Shown here: one piece after another, positions 7,780-10,763 of the stretch | Layout of the letters: every line of letters starts with the position of its first letter | How positions within the stretch are numbered: position 1 is the stretch's first letter | DNA from: Penaeus vannamei | Taxonomy: Eukaryota; Arthropoda; Malacostraca; Decapoda; Penaeidae | Assembly (NCBI RefSeq): GCF_042767895.1 | Contig: NC_091571.1 | Location: forward strand, 2,972,874 to 2,983,636 | Reading direction: 5' to 3' | DNA: 10,763 bases | Program-made: the position numbers and the translations under genes | The notes under the pieces: model-generated | Databases searched by the model: none | The model's input: the letters and a program-made list of their open reading frames with translations, nothing else | Told to the model about the DNA's origin: nothing

Positions 7780-8008
7780 TTGCTGCAACAAAGAGCAATG
7801 ACTCTTGCACGATGCTCTCGCCACCACGGGGTCCGGCCGCGTAAAAATGGGCTTTTAACCGCACGCGAATGATCTATGCACGAGCCCGACGAAGCTCTAA
7901 ATTGAGGTTGTTAATAAGTCTGTGCATCGGAAAAGGACGTTGTTTAAACAAAAGTGAGGGAGAGAGGCGCTGGGACGCTGAGGCTGTCCTGGCGGTTTGG
8001 GGTCCGTC
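7780..8008. other. CpG-containing unique island
   Basis: A non-repetitive segment with clustered CpG (GGTCCGGCCGCG, CCGCACGCGAAT, CACGAGCCCGACG, GGCGCTGGGACG) between an A-rich stretch and the (GTT)n tract. Read on the minus strand, the left part gives a short mixed-composition peptide (AHFYAAGPRGGES), but no exon boundaries are convincing. It may be a regulatory or relic coding patch; nothing decides which. Confidence 0.4.
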
Positions 8009-8270
8009 CTGTTGTTGTTTTTGGTATTGTTGTTGTTGCTGTTGTTTTGTTTTTGTTGTTGATGTTGTTGTTGTTGTTTTGGGTGTTGGAGTTGATGATG
8101 GTGATGTTGATGTTGTTTTTGTTGTTGCTGTTGTTTTTGTTTTTGTATTTGTTTTTGTTGTTGTTTTTATTTTTGTATTTGTTGTTGTTGTTGCTGTTGT
8201 TGCTGTTGTTGTTGTTGTTGTTGTTGCTGCTGCTGTTGTTGTTGTTGCTGCTGCTGTTGTTGTTGTTGTT
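8009..8270. repeat. (GTT)n trinucleotide microsatellite
   Basis: TTG/GTT repeats broken by TTTTTG, GATG and GCTG variants, with the purest section at about 8180-8270. Neither the repeat nor its complement contains a stop in any frame. This explains the overlapping Val-rich and Leu-rich plus frames and the Thr-rich minus frame (7869-8488 overall). None is a credible gene. Confidence 0.95.
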
Positions 8271-8435
8271 AGTATCATTCTTATCATTGTCGCTATTTTT
8301 GTTGTCAGTGGCATTATCGTTACTATTATCCTTGTTATGATTATCATTATTGTCTTAAATTCTATTACTGTTATCATAAGCATCATTATTATTATCATTT
8401 TCATTCCCATCATCATTATCATCATATAATTACTA
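8271..8435. repeat. Degenerate (ATT/ATC) tract
   Basis: Continues directly from the (GTT)n tract as TTATCATT, ATTATTATT and CATCATCATT words. It reads as a decayed trinucleotide repeat, matching the texture of 7495-7580. Confidence 0.7.
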
Positions 8436-8850
8436 GTATAATTATAAAACCAATACAAAAAAATCGTTGAATTTGTATATGTGCACATACGCCTAAGTAT
8501 GTATGTGACCGGTCGTGTGCGCCTGTGTGCGTTTCATCGTTTTCTTCGAGATAAAAATCCACCGCGATTACTACCAAATAATTACTAATTAATCAATGAT
8601 TAGTAATGATTCCTACCCAAAACCTCCGCCATTCACGACCGTCATTCCACACACGATTCCCGTCCCATTCCTAGTCCCGCCTCGTGTCCCTTCTCTCACT
8701 CGACTGAGCCGTGACACGTGGCGCCGACGGTCTCCCAGCTGATTGCCGTGTTGTGGTCACGTGGTTTGTGTGGATGGGGGGAGAGCGGCGGGGTCCTACG
8801 GCGAGTGGCTAGGCGGTGGGGTCTGGTTAGATTGGGTAGATGTATACGCT
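8436..8850. other. Unique region, GC-richer to the right
   Basis: The AT-rich left part (8436-8610) grades into CpG-containing DNA at 8620-8830. Frames here end quickly or run into the neighbouring CA repeat (8718-9065 on plus, 8696-9205 on minus). Their unique-sequence portions show no domain. Two CACGTG boxes are listed separately. I see no TATA box. Confidence 0.4.
8715..8763. promoter_or_regulatory. Pair of CACGTG E-boxes, 43 bp apart
   Basis: Perfect CACGTG palindromes lie at 8715-8720 (GACACGTGGC) and 8758-8763 (GTCACGTGGT). This core is bound by bHLH and bHLH-PAS/Zip families such as Myc/Max, USF and Clock/Cycle. Start-to-start spacing of 43 bp is about four helical turns, and both share the right-hand GG or GC flank. 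The matches are visible; a regulatory role is inferred. Confidence 0.35.
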
Positions 8851-9043
8851 CACACAAACAGATAAACAGACACACACAAACAGATATACACAAACAGATA
8901 AACACACAAGCAGACACAAACAGACATACACACGGACACACACACAAACAGACACACACACACACACACACACACAAACAGACACACACACACCTATACA
9001 AACACACATACACACATACATACATATATATACATGTATATAT
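8851..9043. repeat. (CA)n with CAAACAGA and (ACAT) units
   Basis: CACA repeats are punctuated by CAAACAGATA or CAAACAGACA at intervals of about 10-20 bp in the left half. A purer (AC)n follows at about 8954-8975. The tract then passes into ACATACAT and ATATATA toward 9043. Overlapping Thr/His/Gln and Cys/Val frames are artefacts. Confidence 0.9.
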
Positions 9044-9142
9044 AGATAGATTGATAGAAAGATAGATAGATAAATAGATAGATAGATAGATAAATAAATA
9101 GACAGATAAATAGATAGATAAATAGATAGACAGATAAACATA
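9044..9142. repeat. (GATA)n microsatellite
   Basis: GATA units with AATA, GACA and TTGA variants on the plus strand. It follows directly from the CA/AT repeat. The Tyr-Leu-Ser-Ile minus frames are translations of (CTAT)n. Confidence 0.95.
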
Positions 9143-9228
9143 TGCAAGTATATAGTTTTCCATGCAAGAAACGCAATACAATGGCACACAGATCCCCGGC
9201 ATCAATTAACGTCCTTCTTAACGACGAA
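9143..9228. other. Short unique segment
   Basis: Mixed composition between (GATA)n and the pyrimidine run. It contains CCATGCAAGAAACGCAATAC and AATTAACGTCC. It is open on the minus strand only as an extension of a repeat frame. No gene is called. Confidence 0.4.
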
Positions 9229-9734
9229 CCCCCCCCTTCCTTCCCCCCCTCCTCCCTCCTTCTCCCCCCTTTCCTCCTCCTTCTCCTCCTCCCTTTCCCC
9301 CCTCCTCCTTCCTCCTCCCTTCCCCCCTTCCCCCTTTTTTTTTTTCCTTTTTTTTCTCCTCCTCCCTCCTCCCCTTCCTCCCTCCTTCCCCTCCTCCCCC
9401 TTCCCCTCCCCCTCCTTCCCCTCCCCCCCTTTCCCTCCCTCCTCCCCCCCCTCCTTTCCCCCTCCTCCTTCTCCCCTTTTTCCTTCTCCCCCTTCTCCTC
9501 CTCCTTCCCCTTTTCCTCCCCTTTCCTCCTCCTCCTTCTCCTTCTCCCCTTCTCCTCCTTTTCCCCCTCCTCCTCCTCCTTCTCCCTCCTTCTCCTCCTC
9601 CTCCTCCCTTTCCTCCTCCTCCCTTCCTTTCCTCCTCCTCCTCCTTCTCCCCCCTTTTCCTCCTCCCCCTTCTCCTCCTTTCCCCCCCCTTTCCTCCTCC
9701 TCCTTCCCCTTTTCCCCCCTTCCCTCCCCCCTTT
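9229..9734. repeat. Uninterrupted 506-nt homopyrimidine tract
   Basis: Every base from 9229 to 9734 on the plus strand is C or T; I found no purine on reading the whole stretch. It mixes CCT, CTT, CCCT and C or T runs, with one T-rich patch at about 9335-9355. The 199-codon plus frame (9142-9741) and the Gly/Arg-rich 183-codon minus frame (9218-9769) exist only because no stop can occur. The tract should be strongly prone to triplex (H-DNA) and, on the minus strand, G-quadruplex formation. Confidence 0.95.
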
Positions 9735-9832
9735 AAACTAAAGCGAACCTCAGACAATACAAGACGCAATCATTTCGTTCAGGCTCGTCCATGAACAATC
9801 CCCCGGCTGTCAGATTTGTCAGTGCAAAATAT
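9735..9832. other. Unique spacer between pyrimidine tracts
   Basis: Non-repetitive, mixed-composition sequence of about 100 bp containing CATTTCGTTCAGGCTCGTCC. No open frame, RNA or motif is called. Confidence 0.4.
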
Positions 9833-9879
9833 CCCCCCCTCCCCCCCCCCCCTTCCCCTCCCCCCCCCCTCCTCCTCCC
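9833..9879 (-). other. C-run cluster; G-quadruplex motif on minus strand
   Basis: The plus strand reads C7, T, C12, TT, C4, T, C10, T, then CCTCCTCCC. The minus strand therefore has four G-runs of at least four, with loops of one to two bases, well inside the usual G-quadruplex pattern. The plus strand could form an i-motif. Homopolymer lengths may be miscounted in assembly. Confidence 0.7.
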
Positions 9880-9906
9880 ACCTGTTTGACGGGCCTGAGG
9901 AACAAG

Positions 9907-9960
9907 AGGTCAAAGAGGGGGATTATGACCTTCCTGGGGATTATGACCTTCCTGGGGATT
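9907..9960. promoter_or_regulatory. Nuclear-receptor-like half sites with 18-bp duplication
   Basis: AGGTCA lies at 9907-9912. Its reverse complement TGACCT occurs at 9926-9931 and 9944-9949, in an 18-bp tandem duplication (GATTATGACCTTCCTGGG starting at 9921 and 9939). AAGGTCAT on the minus strand fits extended half sites of FTZ-F1/ERR/NR4A-type receptors. The sites are visible; binding is inferred, and chance is possible. Confidence 0.35.
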
Positions 9961-10026
9961 CGCTTTAGAGGGGTTTCTGTGGGTGTAGAGTTGTGGGGTT
10001 GGAATGTGTTTGGGTCAAAGGTTCAT

Positions 10027-10238
10027 TGGTTTTTGGTTTTGTTTCTGTTTGTTCTTTGTCTTATTTTCTGTTTTGATGTTCTTTAAGTGTGTGTTTTGAA
10101 ATGTTGGTTTTGTTTTGTTTGTTCTTTGTCTTATTTTCTGTTTTGATGTTCTTTATATGTGTGTTTTTAAATGTTGGTTTTGTTTTGTGGTTTTATAGTC
10201 TATTTTTTTCTATTTTGATGTTCTCTATGTGTGTGTTA
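10027..10238. repeat. 70-bp T-rich tandem repeat, about 3 copies
   Basis: GTTCTTTGTCTTATTTTCTG starts at 10051 and 10121, exactly 70 bp apart. TTTTGATGTTCT starts at 10071, 10141 and 10213. The first two units differ at about three positions, and the third is shortened and more diverged. G/T-rich spacers (ATGTTGGTTTTGTTTTG) link them. This is a young minisatellite with no coding sense. Confidence 0.9.
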
Positions 10239-10737
10239 TTCTTTTTTATTCCTCGTATTCTCTCTTAATATTCGAAGATATGGAATATATAAAACCGTAA
10301 TGGAAACAAAAAGAAAAAAAAAAATATATATCTGTATATCCATTTCACCATATATATATTTATATAAGTTTCTTATAATCTTATCTCTTATATTTCTTGT
10401 GAAACGAACCAAATAAATGTTCTTTCCCACAAAACGATCTCGAAAATCACATGTTATTTTCATTAATTTCTTCTCTTTCTTCTTAACACAGTTTATTAAC
10501 ATCATTTCCTAAAGTAATGGCATTAATTAATATTCATCATATTAGTAAAATAATTTTTAACCCTTTTAGACTCACGATCCCTTTCTCGAACCTTCGAAGC
10601 TACGTCAGTCGTTCCATTTACATATTTTTTCTTAATTCATTTCTTTCCAAGGTACGACAGTTTTGTTTACTTTATTTCCTAAAACTATGACTTTCAAGAT
10701 ATTCCTCTTATGAACACTGACCCTTTTGAAAAAAATT
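10239..10737. other. AT-rich unique DNA, no supported gene
   Basis: About 500 bp of AT-rich sequence with an A-run near 10312-10323 and an AATAAA word at 10412-10417. An 89-codon minus frame (10236-10505) and a 61-codon plus frame are Ile/Lys/Tyr-rich, as expected from AT content. TTCTTCTTAACACAG near 10480-10492 resembles a plus-strand splice acceptor, but no usable exon follows. No RNA gene or transposon is seen. Confidence 0.45.
10583..10595. promoter_or_regulatory. Perfect three-unit heat-shock-element match
   Basis: TTCTCGAACCTTC fits TTCnnGAAnnTTC exactly, the three-pentamer consensus bound by HSF trimers. A further GAA follows directly, making TTCGAA. TACGTCA at 10601-10607, a CRE-type half site, lies six bases downstream. 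No TATA box or start is visible on either side, so a working promoter is not shown. Confidence 0.35.
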
Positions 10738-10752
10738 CCCCCCCCCCCCCCC
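10738..10752. repeat. Run of 15 C
   Basis: A homopolymer of C flanked by A/T-rich sequence near the window end. Its exact length is unreliable with most sequencing methods, and it may mark a weak point in the assembly. Confidence 0.9.
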
Positions 10753-10763
10753 TTTTAATTTCT

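Noticed and set aside
7869..8488. Val-rich plus-strand membrane-like and Thr-rich minus-strand mucin-like proteins
   Set aside because: They are translations of (GTT)n and its complement, which lack stops in every frame; the frames die as soon as unique sequence resumes.
9142..9769. Ser/Pro/Leu plus-strand and Gly/Arg minus-strand proteins (RGG-like)
   Set aside because: Both come from the same pure pyrimidine run and have no flanking coding sequence, so the RGG-like look is a by-product of GGN/AGG triplets.
10412..10417. AATAAA polyadenylation signal
   Set aside because: It lies in AT-rich DNA without an upstream gene or a convincing downstream GT-rich element; such a hexamer is expected by chance.
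10480..10515. Plus-strand splice acceptor TTCTTCTTAACACAG
   Set aside because: Only about 22 nt separate it from the next possible donor, with stops in the sequence beyond; no exon can be supported.

Overview
This window looks like repeat-saturated, intergenic or intronic nuclear DNA from an animal. I see no complete gene, rRNA, tRNA, CRISPR array or recognisable transposon. The very high load of simple repeats ((AC)n, (AT)n, (AG/CT)n, (CTAT)n, (GTT)n, (CTT)n, (GATA)n) mixed with short AT-rich unique stretches resembles decapod crustaceans, especially penaeid shrimp, whose genomes are known to be exceptionally rich in simple repeats. That organism call is an inference from composition; no diagnostic gene supports it. 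Long open frames exist on both strands (the largest at 151-2142 on the minus strand) but are compositional artefacts: a strand of almost only purines or only pyrimidines can rarely spell TAA, TAG or TGA.   Layout. Bases 1-2130 are a purine-rich tract on the plus strand, built of three successive degenerate minisatellite families (spacing about 70-92, then about 54, then 41 bp). A short unique junction at 2131-2216 carries a perfect TGACGTCA and an adjoining CACCTG. The bias then flips to pyrimidine (2217-2926), and back to purine (about 3010-3596 and 3881-4093) around an AT-rich gap. Unique DNA at 4094-4360 holds the only stretch that resembles a real exon (minus strand, 4243-4313). It is followed by a roughly 400-bp compound microsatellite and AT-rich unique DNA to 5246.   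Bases 5247-6430 are (CT), (CTAT), (CTT) and (CCCT) repeats and pyrimidine-rich DNA. A CpG-containing unique island (6431-6645) ends in an alternating purine-pyrimidine stretch. Two (AC)n(AT)n modules follow (6716-7014). Bases 7015-8008 are mostly unique. A (GTT)n tract (8009-8270), a degenerate (ATT/ATC) tract, and a second CpG-containing unique region with two CACGTG boxes lead to CA/CAGA and (GATA)n repeats (8851-9142).   Bases 9229-9734 are an uninterrupted run of 506 pyrimidines. Beyond it lie a C-run cluster (9833-9879), a cluster of nuclear-receptor-like half sites, a 70-bp T-rich tandem repeat (10027-10238) and AT-rich unique DNA with a perfect heat-shock-element match (10583-10595).   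No gene network can be inferred. The main points of interest are the purine/pyrimidine strand architecture, the exceptional pure pyrimidine run, the candidate exon next to a long AG-free repeat, and a few short regulatory-like motifs in the unique islands.
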